A DNA stretch of 64,000 bases, taken from assembly GCF_019801015.1 (NCBI RefSeq), contig NZ_JAHVJZ010000007.1, forward strand, positions 124,001 through 188,000, written 5' to 3'. A program made the translations under genes and the position numbers. This stretch comes from Marinobacter nauticus. Its GTDB lineage: Bacteria > Pseudomonadota > Gammaproteobacteria > Enterobacterales > Shewanellaceae. Position 1 is the stretch's first letter. Each line of letters starts with the position of its first letter. Shown in pieces: positions 26,812-35,480 of this stretch. Under the pieces are notes generated by a model, which worked only from the letters and a program-made list of their open reading frames with translations, ran no database searches and had not been told where the DNA came from.

Positions 26812-27867
26812 ATGGACCGCAAGACGGACCCCGACTTTCTGCATCAGCTTTCCACCGCCGTACTGGTGCTCGACCCTGAACTCAGGGTGCGCTACGCCAA
26901 CCATGCGGCGGAGCAGCTGCTTGGATTGGGCCAGCGCCGCCTGATCGGCCAGCCCGCTGCAGAGCTGTACACCCAGCTTGCCACCGATACGGCCCTGCTT
27001 CGCCAGACTCTGGCCCGCGAGCAGGGCCAGTCCCTCTATGCCGTTTCCCTGATGACCCTGGATGGCCAACACCACACCATTGATCTGATCTTCACCCCGC
27101 TGGAAAGCGGGCAGATTTTGGTGGAAGCGCGGGTGGTGGATCATCAGCAACGCATCAGCCAGGAGCTGCAACACTACGCTCAACAGCACGCCGCACAGTT
27201 GCTGGTGCGGGGCCTGGCGCACGAAATCAAGAATCCGCTTGGGGGCTTGCGCGGTGCGGCACAGTTGCTGGAGCGGGAGCTGACCGACCCGGAACTCAAG
27301 GAGTTCACCGGCATCATCATTGAGCAATCAGACCGCCTCCGCAGCCTGGTCGACCGGCTGCTGGGGCCGCAATACCCCGGCACCTGGGCAGAGGGCAATG
27401 TCCACCGCCTGCTGGAACAGGTGGCCCGGCTTTGTGAGATGGAGAGCAGCGACGGCCTCACCATTGAACGGGATTACGACCCCTCCATCCCCGATTTCGT
27501 GATGGACGCCGAACAGCTTCAGCAGGCGCTGCTCAATGTGGTGCGCAATGCGGTTCAGGCGCTTGAAGGCAGTGGCCGCATCGTTCTGCGCACCCGAAGC
27601 CAGGGTCAGATGACCATCGCCGGCCAGCGCCACCGCCAGGTGGTGGCGGTCAGCATTATCGATAACGGGCCCGGTATCGACCCGACGATTCAGGACACCC
27701 TGTTCTATCCCATGGTCACCAACAAGGCGGATGGCAGCGGCCTGGGCCTTTCCATCGCCCAGAAGATCGTGTCCCAGCATCAGGGCCGAATTGAGCTGGA
27801 AAGCTGGCCCGGACACACCGAGTTCACCCTGTTTTTGCCGATGACGTTTTCCAAGGAGGCACAATGA
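26812..27867 (+). CDS. glnL: Nitrogen-regulation sensor kinase NtrB
   Basis: 351 residues, against 349 in E. coli. A soluble PAS domain covers residues 8-110 (MDRKTDPDFLHQLSTAVLVL at the start). The histidine box is GLAHEIKNPLGGLRGAAQLL with phospho-acceptor His137. The ATPase domain has NVVRNAVQAL (N box), DNGPGID (G1) and GSGLGLSIA (G2). No transmembrane segment, as expected: it senses nitrogen through the PII protein rather than at the membrane. It overlaps glnG by ATGA. Confidence 0.95.
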   Translation: MDRKTDPDFLHQLSTAVLVLDPELRVRYANHAAEQLLGLGQRRLIGQPAAELYTQLATDTALLRQTLAREQGQSLYAVSLMTLDGQHHTIDLIFTPLESGQILVEARVVDHQQRISQELQHYAQQHAAQLLVRGLAHEIKNPLGGLRGAAQLLERELTDPELKEFTGIIIEQSDRLRSLVDRLLGPQYPGTWAEGNVHRLLEQVARLCEMESSDGLTIERDYDPSIPDFVMDAEQLQQALLNVVRNAVQALEGSGRIVLRTRSQGQMTIAGQRHRQVVAVSIIDNGPGIDPTIQDTLFYPMVTNKADGSGLGLSIAQKIVSQHQGRIELESWPGHTEFTLFLPMTFSKEAQ

Positions 27868-29276
27868 GCGAACAAGTCTGGATCCTCGATGATGACAGCT
27901 CCATCCGCTGGGTGCTGGAGCGCGCGCTCAAGCGGGAAACGCTCACCAGCGCCAGTTTTGCCAGCGCAGAATCCCTTTGGCAGGCCCTCGAAACCGAGCA
28001 GCCCCAGATCATCGTGTCCGACATTCGCATGCCCGGCACCGATGGCCTGACCCTGCTGGAACGCATCAAGCAGCATTACCCCGACCTGCCGGTCATCATT
28101 ATGACCGCCCACTCCGACCTGGACTCCGCGGTCGGAGCCTATCAATCCGGCGCCTTCGAGTATCTGCCCAAGCCGTTCGATATCGACGAGGCTCTGGCCC
28201 TGGTTAGACGGGCGCTGGAACACGCGGCGGCCCGCACCCCTCAGCCGGCCGAAAGTGCGGAAGCGGTGCCCGGCATCATCGGCGAAGCCCCCGCCATGCA
28301 GGAGGTGTTTCGCGCCATCGGCCGACTGTCCCGCTCCTCCATCAGCGTTCTGATCAACGGCCAATCCGGTACCGGTAAAGAGCTGGTGGCCCACGCGCTG
28401 CACAAGCACAGCCCCCGCTCCAGTGCGCCTTTTGTGGCGCTGAATATGGCGGCGATCCCCAAGGACCTGATTGAGTCGGAGCTGTTTGGCCATGAGAAAG
28501 GCGCTTTTACCGGCGCCGCAGCCGTCCGTCAGGGCCGGTTTGAACAGGCCAACGGCGGCACGCTGTTTCTGGATGAGATCGGGGACATGCCGCTGGACGT
28601 TCAGACCCGACTGTTGAGGGTTCTGGCGGACGGTCAGTTCTATCGGGTTGGGGGCCACAGCGCCATCAAGGTGGACGTTCGCATCATCGCTGCCACCCAT
28701 CAGAATCTGGAGCAGAGAGTGGCAGAGGGCCAGTTCCGTGAGGACCTGTTCCACCGCCTTAACGTTATCCGGATTCAATTGCCTCCGCTGCGGGAGCGGG
28801 CTGAAGACATCCCTGCCCTGACCCGCCATTTCCTGGCCTCTGCCGCCGCCGAACTGGGCGTCGAACCGAAGCGACTGAGTGGCGAAGCGGAGCTGACACT
28901 CTCCTCCCTGCCCTGGCCCGGCAACGTGCGCCAGTTGGAGAACGCCTGTCGATGGATGACGGTGATGGCCTCGGGTCAGGAGATCCTGGCGGACGACCTG
29001 CCGCCGGAGCTGAAAGCCTCGCCATCCTCCCCGGCACCGGGTATCGACGCCGGTCAGGAGGGAGACTGGACAGCGCTCTTAGCCAACTGGGCCAGCCAGG
29101 CACTGGCAAACGGCGACACCAACCTGTTGGAAGACGCCCAGCCCGCGTTTGAACGCACCCTGCTGACCACGGCCCTGAGCCACACCCGGGGCCACAAACA
29201 GGAAGCGGCGCGGCTGCTCGGGTGGGGTCGCAACACCCTGACCCGAAAGCTTAAAGAGCTGAATATGGACGAATAA
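27864..29276 (+). CDS. glnG: Nitrogen response regulator NtrC (sigma-54 activator)
   Basis: 470 residues, against 469 in E. coli. The receiver domain (1-120) has Asp53 in IIVSDIRMPG and a conserved Lys in LPKPFD. The AAA+ domain has Walker A GQSGTGKE near residue 168, the sigma-54-contacting GAFTGA loop near 213 and Walker B TLFLDEIGD near 233. The C-terminal Fis-type helix-turn-helix is EAARLLGWGRNTLTRKL. It activates glnA and probably binds the two sites found at 24483 and 26748. The bidirectional terminator follows at once. Confidence 0.96.
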   Translation: MSEQVWILDDDSSIRWVLERALKRETLTSASFASAESLWQALETEQPQIIVSDIRMPGTDGLTLLERIKQHYPDLPVIIMTAHSDLDSAVGAYQSGAFEYLPKPFDIDEALALVRRALEHAAARTPQPAESAEAVPGIIGEAPAMQEVFRAIGRLSRSSISVLINGQSGTGKELVAHALHKHSPRSSAPFVALNMAAIPKDLIESELFGHEKGAFTGAAAVRQGRFEQANGGTLFLDEIGDMPLDVQTRLLRVLADGQFYRVGGHSAIKVDVRIIAATHQNLEQRVAEGQFREDLFHRLNVIRIQLPPLRERAEDIPALTRHFLASAAAELGVEPKRLSGEAELTLSSLPWPGNVRQLENACRWMTVMASGQEILADDLPPELKASPSSPAPGIDAGQEGDWTALLANWASQALANGDTNLLEDAQPAFERTLLTTALSHTRGHKQEAARLLGWGRNTLTRKLKELNMDE

Positions 29277-29305
29277 AAAAGCGCGCCGGATGGCGCGCTT
29301 TTTTG
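29275..29305. terminator. Bidirectional terminator between glnG and fieF
   Basis: AAAAAAGCGCGCC, loop GGAT, GGCGCGCTTTTTT. It serves glnG and the convergent fieF. Confidence 0.9.
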
Positions 29306-30181
29306 TCAGACCGGGTCCTGATGGACAATCACATCGGAGCCGGGAAACGCCTCCCGTATCCGACGCTCCACCGCGTCCGCCAATTCGTGTGCGTCACGCA
29401 GCGGCAAACTGCCGTCCAGTTCCAGGTGCATCTGCACGTACAGGGTGTGGCCGGAGCGACGGGTACGCAGGTCGTGGACTCCCTTGACCTCCGGGTCCTG
29501 AATCGCCAACGCCTGCACCTGCTCGCGAACTTCCGGGTCCGCTTCCCGGTCCAGCAGCAGTTGCACCGCTTCGTAACCCAGGCCCCAGGCACCGTGGCCG
29601 ATGTAGAGCGCAATCAGCACCGCAAACAGGCCGTCAGCCCAAATCAATCCCTGGCTCGCCAGCACCAACGCCAGCAGCACCGCCGCGTTCAACAGCAGAT
29701 CCGTGCGGTAGTGCAGCGCGTCAGCCGCAATCGCGGTGGAGCCGGTCACGGCCACGGCGCGCTTCTGAATGGCCAGCAGCACCAGTGTCGCCACCATGGC
29801 AAAGATGCTGACGCCAATACCCAGGGTGGAGTGAGAAACGGGAGCCGGATTGATCAGTCGCTCGCCACCGTGGAACAGCAGCAACAGAGCGGAACCCAGG
29901 ATAAAGCCTGCCTGCACCAGCGTGGCCAGGGGCTCGGCTTTGCCATGACCAAAGCGGTGGTGTTGATCCGCAGGCAACAGAGCCACCCGCAGGGCGTAGA
30001 AGTTCACGAGGGACGCCATGGCATCCATCATGGAGTCGGTCAGGGAGGCCAGAATACTGGCGGAACCGGAATAGAACCAGGCGATCAGCTTTGCAAGGAT
30101 CAGAACGGTTGCGGTGGCCACCGAGGCTCGGGTGGCCACGCGGATCCAGAAAGCGTACTGGTCAGTAGAAGTGGGCGACAT
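29306..30181 (-). CDS. fieF: Cation-efflux pump FieF (YiiP-type CDF transporter)
   Basis: 291 residues against 300 in E. coli. Cation diffusion facilitators export Zn(II), Fe(II) or Cd(II) against protons. The transport-site residues are visible as LTDSMMDA (Asp-x3-Asp, transmembrane helix 2) and HYRTDLLLN (His-x3-Asp, helix 5), as in YiiP. Six membrane segments are followed by a cytoplasmic domain with HDLRTRRSGHTLYVQMHLEL, which binds metal at the dimer interface. It is directly downstream of the cpxP gene in the same direction (44 bases), a common link to envelope stress. Confidence 0.9.
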   Translation of the reverse strand: MSPTSTDQYAFWIRVATRASVATATVLILAKLIAWFYSGSASILASLTDSMMDAMASLVNFYALRVALLPADQHHRFGHGKAEPLATLVQAGFILGSALLLLFHGGERLINPAPVSHSTLGIGVSIFAMVATLVLLAIQKRAVAVTGSTAIAADALHYRTDLLLNAAVLLALVLASQGLIWADGLFAVLIALYIGHGAWGLGYEAVQLLLDREADPEVREQVQALAIQDPEVKGVHDLRTRRSGHTLYVQMHLELDGSLPLRDAHELADAVERRIREAFPGSDVIVHQDPV

Positions 30182-30224
30182 CAGAAACAGTCAGGTGGGA
30201 TTCGGTGCCGCCCAGTCTATCACT

Positions 30225-30740
30225 TCACTCGCCGTGGTGGGCGCGGAATCGCTCAAGACGCTTGCTATGACGCTCTGCCAGCTTGGCTTTTTGCTCGTCG
30301 GTCAGCAGCTGCATGATGTCGTGCTGCAGCTTCATACGGGCCAGCTCACGATCCGCTTTATCGGACTGACGGGCTTCAATCATGGCCCGCGCTGCGGCTT
30401 CGTCGAAGTTGGGGTTGGCCATCAGCGCCTGACGGGCCGCCATCCGCTCCTCAACCTGGGTCAGGTCGCGCTCTGGCTTGTCGGTGTGTGCGGCCGCCAC
30501 CAGAGCTTTGATTTCGGTTTTCTGCTCCGCGGTCAGATCCAGGCCGCGCAGCATCTTGCGCACTTCACCACCGTGATGGCCACGCTTGCCATGATGGTAC
30601 GACTGGCCATGGTGGCCGCGTTGCTCATGTTTCTGGCAACGGGACTCGCCGTCACCCTGTGCCGCGATGGCAAAGGAGGTGGACACCAGAGCGGTGGAAG
30701 TAATGGCACCAACAGCAATCAGTTTGGCTAAGGGTTTCAT
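30225..30740 (-). CDS. cpxP: CpxP/Spy-family periplasmic protein
   Basis: 171 residues with a signal peptide (cleavage near AIA-AQGD). Two copies of the LTxxQ motif that defines the family are present: LTAEQ near residue 70 and LTDEQ near 148. The N-terminal mature segment is histidine-rich (GHHGQSYHHGKRGHHGG), which might bind metal. CpxP inhibits CpxA and binds misfolded proteins. It is divergent from cpxR with a perfect CpxR box between them, the standard arrangement. Confidence 0.85.
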   Translation of the reverse strand: MKPLAKLIAVGAITSTALVSTSFAIAAQGDGESRCQKHEQRGHHGQSYHHGKRGHHGGEVRKMLRGLDLTAEQKTEIKALVAAAHTDKPERDLTQVEERMAARQALMANPNFDEAAARAMIEARQSDKADRELARMKLQHDIMQLLTDEQKAKLAERHSKRLERFRAHHGE

Positions 30741-30812
30741 CGGGTACGTCCTCTTGGTTAAGTCGACGGTCCAAAGCGTACCAAGGTCAATGTCAAACAG
30801 GGTTTAGCCCGG

Positions 30813-30827
30813 GTAAAACAGTGTAAA
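30813..30827. promoter_or_regulatory. CpxR box between cpxP and cpxR
   Basis: GTAAA-ACAGT-GTAAA is a perfect match to the CpxR consensus GTAAA-N5-GTAAA. It lies 73 bases from the cpxP start and 66 from the cpxR start, so phosphorylated CpxR could activate both. Confidence 0.85.
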
Positions 30828-30892
30828 GGTTGCTTGGGCCGCTTTCCCGCTTGGGTTAGGCTTTGGCCTGTAACAAATCGGAGTCAAATGTG

Positions 30893-31579
30893 ATGAATCG
30901 TATTCTTCTGGTGGAAGATGATCAGGGATTGTGTGAGTTGCTGGGGCAGCTGCTGGAGCTGGAAGGCTTTGCCCTGACCGTACGCCAGGACGGACCGTCC
31001 GGCCTGCAGGAGGCGCTGACCGGCGAGCACGACCTGGTGCTGCTGGACGTGATGCTGCCGGGCCTGAATGGCTTTGATGTGCTGCGCCAGTTGCGTCAGA
31101 AAAACGATGTGCCGGTGCTGATGCTGACGGCCCGCGGCGATGATATCGACCGCGTGGTGGGGCTGGAGATCGGCGCAGACGACTATCTGCCCAAGCCCTT
31201 TAATGACCGCGAACTGATCGCCCGTATCCGCGCCATCCTGCGCCGCACCCGGGACAAAGAGAGCGGCAGCAGCGGGCAGGACGAGTTGCTGTGTCATGAC
31301 CTGATCCTCTACCCCCGTCGTCAGGAAGCCTGGTCGGGTGACGCCCTGCTGCCACTAACCGCGACCGAGTTCAGCCTGTTGCTTGAACTGGTGCAGAGTC
31401 AGGGGGAACTGGTCGGCAAAGAGCGGCTCTCCGAGACTGTGCTGGGCAAGAAGCTGATGCCGTTTGACCGCAGCCTCGACATGCACCTGTCCAATCTGCG
31501 CCGTAAGCTGCCGGAACGCGCGGACAACCGCCCCCGGGTTAAAACCGTTCGGGGCAAAGGCTACATCTGGCTGGATTGA
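30893..31579 (+). CDS. cpxR: Envelope-stress response regulator CpxR
   Basis: 228 residues, OmpR/PhoB family. The receiver domain has LVEDDQGLCELL at the start and phospho-acceptor Asp52 in LVLLDVMLPG; the Lys switch is LPKPFNDREL. The C-terminal winged helix includes LTATEFSLLLELVQSQGELV and ends with TVRGKGYIW. The ATG at 30893 is preceded by CGGAG. An autoregulatory CpxR box lies upstream and cpxA follows without a real gap. Confidence 0.92.
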   Translation: MNRILLVEDDQGLCELLGQLLELEGFALTVRQDGPSGLQEALTGEHDLVLLDVMLPGLNGFDVLRQLRQKNDVPVLMLTARGDDIDRVVGLEIGADDYLPKPFNDRELIARIRAILRRTRDKESGSSGQDELLCHDLILYPRRQEAWSGDALLPLTATEFSLLLELVQSQGELVGKERLSETVLGKKLMPFDRSLDMHLSNLRRKLPERADNRPRVKTVRGKGYIWLD

Positions 31580-31581
31580 TC

Positions 31582-32952
31582 GTGAAACTGCCTAACCACC
31601 TGCTGTTCAAACTGCTGCTGGCCTTCTGGATCACCTCCTCCCTGGTGTTGGGGTTGGTGATCGGCCTGCCGCATCTGCAAAAGCAGTTCGACCGGGAGCC
31701 GCTGGATCCCAAGCTGGAAGCCGTCCTCGACCGCGCCGCCGGGCGGCTGGAACAGACCCCGCCACAAGAGTGGCGGCACCTGGCCCACAACCTGCGGAAT
31801 TACCGGGATGATCGTGGCCGTGAATTCCGCGTGAAATTCTACCTGGTGGATAAAGACGGGCGACCGCTGTTCCGCGGCGATCACCGCCTGCCACGGGAGG
31901 TTCGCCACTTCCTGCTGGAGCTGGACAATTACCAACAGCCCATGCGTTTCCGCTTCCCCAACGAAGTGGTGTTCGGGCCCCGGGTCATTGAGCTCAATGG
32001 CGAAACCCACTACCTGATCGGCAAGATCCGCGCCCCCCACCAACGCCCCTGGCTGTTCTTCCTGATGGCCCACCCCCTGGCATTCCTGCTGGTTGCCATC
32101 GCCTTCTCGGGATTGGTGTTCGGCCTGCTGGCCTGGCACCTGGGTAAGCCACTGCGCCACCTCAAAGACACCGCCGGTGCACTGGCCAAAGGTGATCTGG
32201 ATGCCCGGGTGGACGGCGACACCTTGACCCGTCGGGACGAACTGGGCCAGCTGGCCACCAGCTTTAACCAGATGGCGGACTCCGTCACCACCATGGTGAA
32301 GGGGCAGCAACGCCTGTTGTCCGGCATCTCCCACGAGCTGCGCACCCCGCTGACCCGACTGCAACTGGCGCTGGCGCTGGCCCGCAAGAAGGGTGAAGAC
32401 AGCGCCGAGCTGCAACGCATCGGCCGGGAGGCGGAACAGCTGGATGCCATGATTCGGGAGCTGTTGGCTTTGTCCCGGCTCAATATGCAGATCACCGAGC
32501 AGAAGCATCCGCTGGATCTGATCGACGTCCTTGCAGACGTGATTGAGGACGCCGGTTTTGAAGCGGAGCAGATGGAGAAGAGCCTGACGGTCAACATGCC
32601 GGATCAGCTGCCCTTCACGGGCATTGAAAACCTGCTGCGACGGGCCGTGGAAAACCTGCTGCGCAACGCCCTGCGGTACGCCGAAAGTCAGGTCAGCCTG
32701 GAGATTGTGCGACAGCCCAATGAGGTGCTTATCCGCATCAGTGATGACGGTCCCGGTGTGCCCGAGGCGGAGCTGGAGACCATCTTCAAGCCCTTCTACC
32801 GGGTGGCCGAAGCCCGCGACCGTGACAGCGGCGGCTGGGGACTGGGACTGGCCATTACCCAGGGCGCGGTGGAGGCGCATCAGGGCCGGGTGCGGGCCAA
32901 TAACCGCACCCCGCATGGCCTGACCATGACCCTGACCCTGCCTCTGGCTTAA
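31582..32952 (+). CDS. cpxA: Envelope-stress sensor kinase CpxA
   Basis: 456 residues from the GTG at 31582; a TTG six bases earlier, overlapping the cpxR stop, is the alternative. Two membrane segments (residues 10-30 and about 160-185) flank a periplasmic domain. A HAMP linker follows, then the histidine box SGISHELRTPLTR with His251 (E. coli His248) and the ATPase domain with NLLRNALRYAE, SDDGPGVPE and GGWGLGLAI. It senses envelope damage, with CpxP as its likely inhibitor. It ends in a TTAA shared with the convergent sseA inside a 26-base palindrome. Confidence 0.92.
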   Translation: MKLPNHLLFKLLLAFWITSSLVLGLVIGLPHLQKQFDREPLDPKLEAVLDRAAGRLEQTPPQEWRHLAHNLRNYRDDRGREFRVKFYLVDKDGRPLFRGDHRLPREVRHFLLELDNYQQPMRFRFPNEVVFGPRVIELNGETHYLIGKIRAPHQRPWLFFLMAHPLAFLLVAIAFSGLVFGLLAWHLGKPLRHLKDTAGALAKGDLDARVDGDTLTRRDELGQLATSFNQMADSVTTMVKGQQRLLSGISHELRTPLTRLQLALALARKKGEDSAELQRIGREAEQLDAMIRELLALSRLNMQITEQKHPLDLIDVLADVIEDAGFEAEQMEKSLTVNMPDQLPFTGIENLLRRAVENLLRNALRYAESQVSLEIVRQPNEVLIRISDDGPGVPEAELETIFKPFYRVAEARDRDSGGWGLGLAITQGAVEAHQGRVRANNRTPHGLTMTLTLPLA

Positions 32953-33785
32953 GCCAGAGGCAGCTCGTGGTTACCGCCCCACTCCGCCCAGGAGCCGTCG
33001 TACACCTGCCAGCCATCCTGCCCGCTCAGGGTGGCTGCCAGCGCAAGGATGCAGGCGGTAACGCCACTGCCACAGCTGAATACCCAGGGCCTGGTGCCGT
33101 CCGACACACGGACAAACGCCGCAGACAACTCCGCCGCCGGCCGGAAATGGCCCTGCACCAACAACTCACCAAAAGGCAGGTTGACCGCACCGGGGATATG
33201 GCCCGGGCGCACACCGGGACGCGGTTCCGGCTCCAGTCCGGCAAAGCGACCCGGCGCACGGGCATCCAGCACCTGAACATCACCGTCGCGGACCCCACTC
33301 AATAACGCACCAGCGTCGATCACGCCGGAGGGCGATTCCGGCACCGGGTAGACCGTGGCGGCCACCTCGATCGGTTCGCCCTGCTCCGTCGGCCACCCCG
33401 CCGCCAGCCAGGCGGGCAGGCCACCATCCAATACCGCCACCGCCTTGTGACCCATCGCTTTGAGCATCCACCACACCCGCGGCGCCGAAAAGATGCCATG
33501 GCAGTCGTACACCACGATGCGCTGTTGCGGGGTCACGCCCAGCTCACCCAGTGCCCGGGCAAACGCCTCCGGCTCCGGCAGCATATGTGGCAGAGCCGTC
33601 CCTTGCCGGGCAAAGGCGCCATCAAAGTCAAAAAAGCGGGCGCCGGGGATCCGCTGCTGGCGATGCGCCGTCAGGCCATTCCGGGGACTGCCCGGCAAAA
33701 ACCAGGAGCCATCCAGCACCACCAAATCCGGCTCATTGCGCCATGCGGCCAGTTGGTCCACATTGACCAAATCGGGAAAACCCAT
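32949..33785 (-). CDS. sseA: Thiosulfate / 3-mercaptopyruvate sulfurtransferase
   Basis: 278 residues with two rhodanese domains. The N-terminal domain is inactive; the C-terminal one has the catalytic loop CGSGVTAC. The CGSGVTA form is typical of 3-mercaptopyruvate sulfurtransferases rather than thiosulfate-specific rhodaneses (CRKGVTA type). Trp-Arg-rich segments (SAPRVWWMLKAMGH, VLDGGLPAWLAAGWP) are usual for SseA. I chose the ATG at 33785 (MGFPDLVNVDQLAAW) because it begins at the fold; an upstream extension is Arg-rich and atypical. It converges on cpxA with a four-base overlap of stop codons. Confidence 0.9.
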   Translation of the reverse strand: MGFPDLVNVDQLAAWRNEPDLVVLDGSWFLPGSPRNGLTAHRQQRIPGARFFDFDGAFARQGTALPHMLPEPEAFARALGELGVTPQQRIVVYDCHGIFSAPRVWWMLKAMGHKAVAVLDGGLPAWLAAGWPTEQGEPIEVAATVYPVPESPSGVIDAGALLSGVRDGDVQVLDARAPGRFAGLEPEPRPGVRPGHIPGAVNLPFGELLVQGHFRPAAELSAAFVRVSDGTRPWVFSCGSGVTACILALAATLSGQDGWQVYDGSWAEWGGNHELPLA

Positions 33786-33913
33786 CCCTGCTCTCCTTCC
33801 GGTTTGAACATCGATAATCGCCCCTAGCCTAACCCAGCCCTGGCGCTGGCGCTTGCGTTCTGATCCAGTCCAGAGTAAAAGAGGCCCACTTCTCATCACC
33901 GGATGCCCGCATC

Positions 33914-34378
33914 ATGTTTGAAATCGCCCTGTATGAGCCGGAAATCGCCCCGAATACCGGCGCCATTATCCGTCTGTGCGCCAATAACGGCTGTCGCTTG
34001 CACCTGATTGAGCCGATGGGGTTCAACATGGATGAGAAGAAACTGCGTCGTGCCGGGCTCGACTATGCGGAGCTGACCACCGTTACCCGCTACCCGGATT
34101 ACGCCGCGTTTCTGGAGGCGATGGCGGGTCGCCGCATCTTCGCCCTGACCACCAAGGGCAGCCGTCCTCATACCGAGCCGAGCTACCAGGCCGGAGACGT
34201 ATTGCTGTTTGGCCCGGAGAGCCGGGGCCTGCCGGAAGCGGTACGCGAAGCGATCCCGTTGCAACAGCGCATCCGCATTCCGATGAAAGCGGATGCCCGC
34301 AGCCTTAATCTGGCCAACGCGGTCTCCATCGTCAGCTACGAAGCCTGGCGCCAACTGGACTTTGACGGCGCGCTCTGA
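33914..34378 (+). CDS. trmL: tRNA (cytidine/uridine(34)-2'-O)-methyltransferase TrmL
   Basis: 154 residues against 157 in E. coli. This small SPOUT methyltransferase modifies the wobble ribose of tRNA-Leu. [41 protein letters not shown] and [19 protein letters not shown] are all family motifs, the last forming the SAM-binding knot. A second SPOUT gene, trmH, lies 25 kb away but targets a different position. The DUF2058 gene follows by 45 bases. Confidence 0.95.
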   Translation: MFEIALYEPEIAPNTGAIIRLCANNGCRLHLIEPMGFNMDEKKLRRAGLDYAELTTVTRYPDYAAFLEAMAGRRIFALTTKGSRPHTEPSYQAGDVLLFGPESRGLPEAVREAIPLQQRIRIPMKADARSLNLANAVSIVSYEAWRQLDFDGAL

Positions 34379-34423
34379 GACGCTGCCGCCACAGACCCTC
34401 ACCCATCCACGAGGAAGCGCACC

Positions 34424-34948
34424 ATGTCACTGCAGGACCAACTGCTGAAAGCCGGACTTGTTACCAAGCACGATGCCAAGAAAGCCAATAAGGCCAAGCA
34501 CCGCGCCCTTAAGGCGGGTAAGAGCGTCGTAAACGAAGCCAAAGCGGACGCCGCCCAGAAGCGGGTTGAGCAGGCAGAGCGCGACCGCCAGCTCAACGCC
34601 CAACGCAAAGCGGAAGCGGAGAAGAAGGCGCTGCAGGCCCAAATCCGACAGTTGATTACCCTCAACGCCCAGCCCCGCGATAAAGGCGACCTGGCCTACA
34701 ACTTCTCCGACAACGGCACCATCACCAAGGTGTACGTGACCGAAGCGCTGCAGCAGGCTCTGATCAACGGCCAACTGGCGATCACCAAACTGGATGACCA
34801 GTACCACCTGATCCCCGCCGGTGTGGCAGAAAAGGTGGCCCAACGTGACGCCAGCGCCATCATCCTGCTCAACGACAAAGCCAGCGATATGCCGGATGAG
34901 GACGACCCCTACGCCGACTACCAGATCCCCGACGATCTGATGTGGTAA
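34424..34948 (+). CDS. DUF2058 (YaiL-type) protein
   Basis: 174 residues. The N-terminal third is very rich in Lys, Ala, Glu and Gln (KHDAKKANKAKHRALKAGKS) and would form a long basic helix or coiled coil. The C-terminal half has the conserved YNFSDNGTITKVYVTEALQQ segment. The family is often called a nucleoprotein or polynucleotide-associated enzyme, but no activity is established. The gene follows trmL in the same direction and ends at a bidirectional terminator. Confidence 0.85.
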   Translation: MSLQDQLLKAGLVTKHDAKKANKAKHRALKAGKSVVNEAKADAAQKRVEQAERDRQLNAQRKAEAEKKALQAQIRQLITLNAQPRDKGDLAYNFSDNGTITKVYVTEALQQALINGQLAITKLDDQYHLIPAGVAEKVAQRDASAIILLNDKASDMPDEDDPYADYQIPDDLMW

Positions 34949-34965
34949 GCGCCCCTTTCCAGACA

Positions 34966-34997
34966 CAAAAACGCCCGCAGCAGCGGGCGTTTTTTTA
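34966..34997. terminator. Bidirectional terminator after DUF2058 gene
   Basis: AAAAACGCCCGC, loop AGCA, GCGGGCGTTTTTTT. It separates the DUF2058 gene from the convergent lipoprotein gene. Confidence 0.9.
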
Positions 34998-35013
34998 TGA
35001 CCGGGTGACGGCT

Positions 35014-35433
35014 CTAGCGACCCACACCTTTGAGGACGATCTGGTCCAGCCCCTCGCCAAAGGGGTCGATATGGGTATCGTTAATGAACCGCAGCTCACT
35101 GCCCTCTTCGATTCGGATCCGCAGCCCATAGCGGTGGTTTTCCACCAGTTTGGCCGGGTCGTACTGAAGGGCGAAAGCGAACGGCGGAGGGCCCTGGATC
35201 TCAAAGCGATGCTCGCTGATCACCTCAGCGGGGGCATCCGCCCGGGACACGTCTTCCAGCGCCACCATCATGGTGGTCCCCGGCTTCAGCAGAATGCGCT
35301 CACGGTAGAGCGCCTGTCCGGTAATGGTTTCCATCGCGGCACTCTCCTGTTGTGGCGGAGCCGTCGGCGCATCGCCACCGCATCCGGTTAACAGCGCGCT
35401 CAGCGCCAGCAGTGCTGGCATTGACCATTTCAT
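35014..35433 (-). CDS. YbaY-family lipoprotein
   Basis: 139 residues with lipobox ALLTGC (Cys18) followed by a short Pro/Gln linker. The mature domain TITGQALYRERILLKPGTTMMVALEDVSRADAP matches the start of the YbaY/YscW beta domain: a strand, the ALYRER turn and LxxGxxLxVxLxDVSxAD. The family includes YscW, a pilotin-like lipoprotein for secretins, but YbaY itself has no defined role. The gene follows the sulfotransferase in the same direction by 47 bases. Confidence 0.82.
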   Translation of the reverse strand: MKWSMPALLALSALLTGCGGDAPTAPPQQESAAMETITGQALYRERILLKPGTTMMVALEDVSRADAPAEVISEHRFEIQGPPPFAFALQYDPAKLVENHRYGLRIRIEEGSELRFINDTHIDPFGEGLDQIVLKGVGR

Positions 35434-35480
35434 CGGTATTCCTCCCCCGGGGCCTGTCCCGGCACTCAGTCTGTCAGCGT

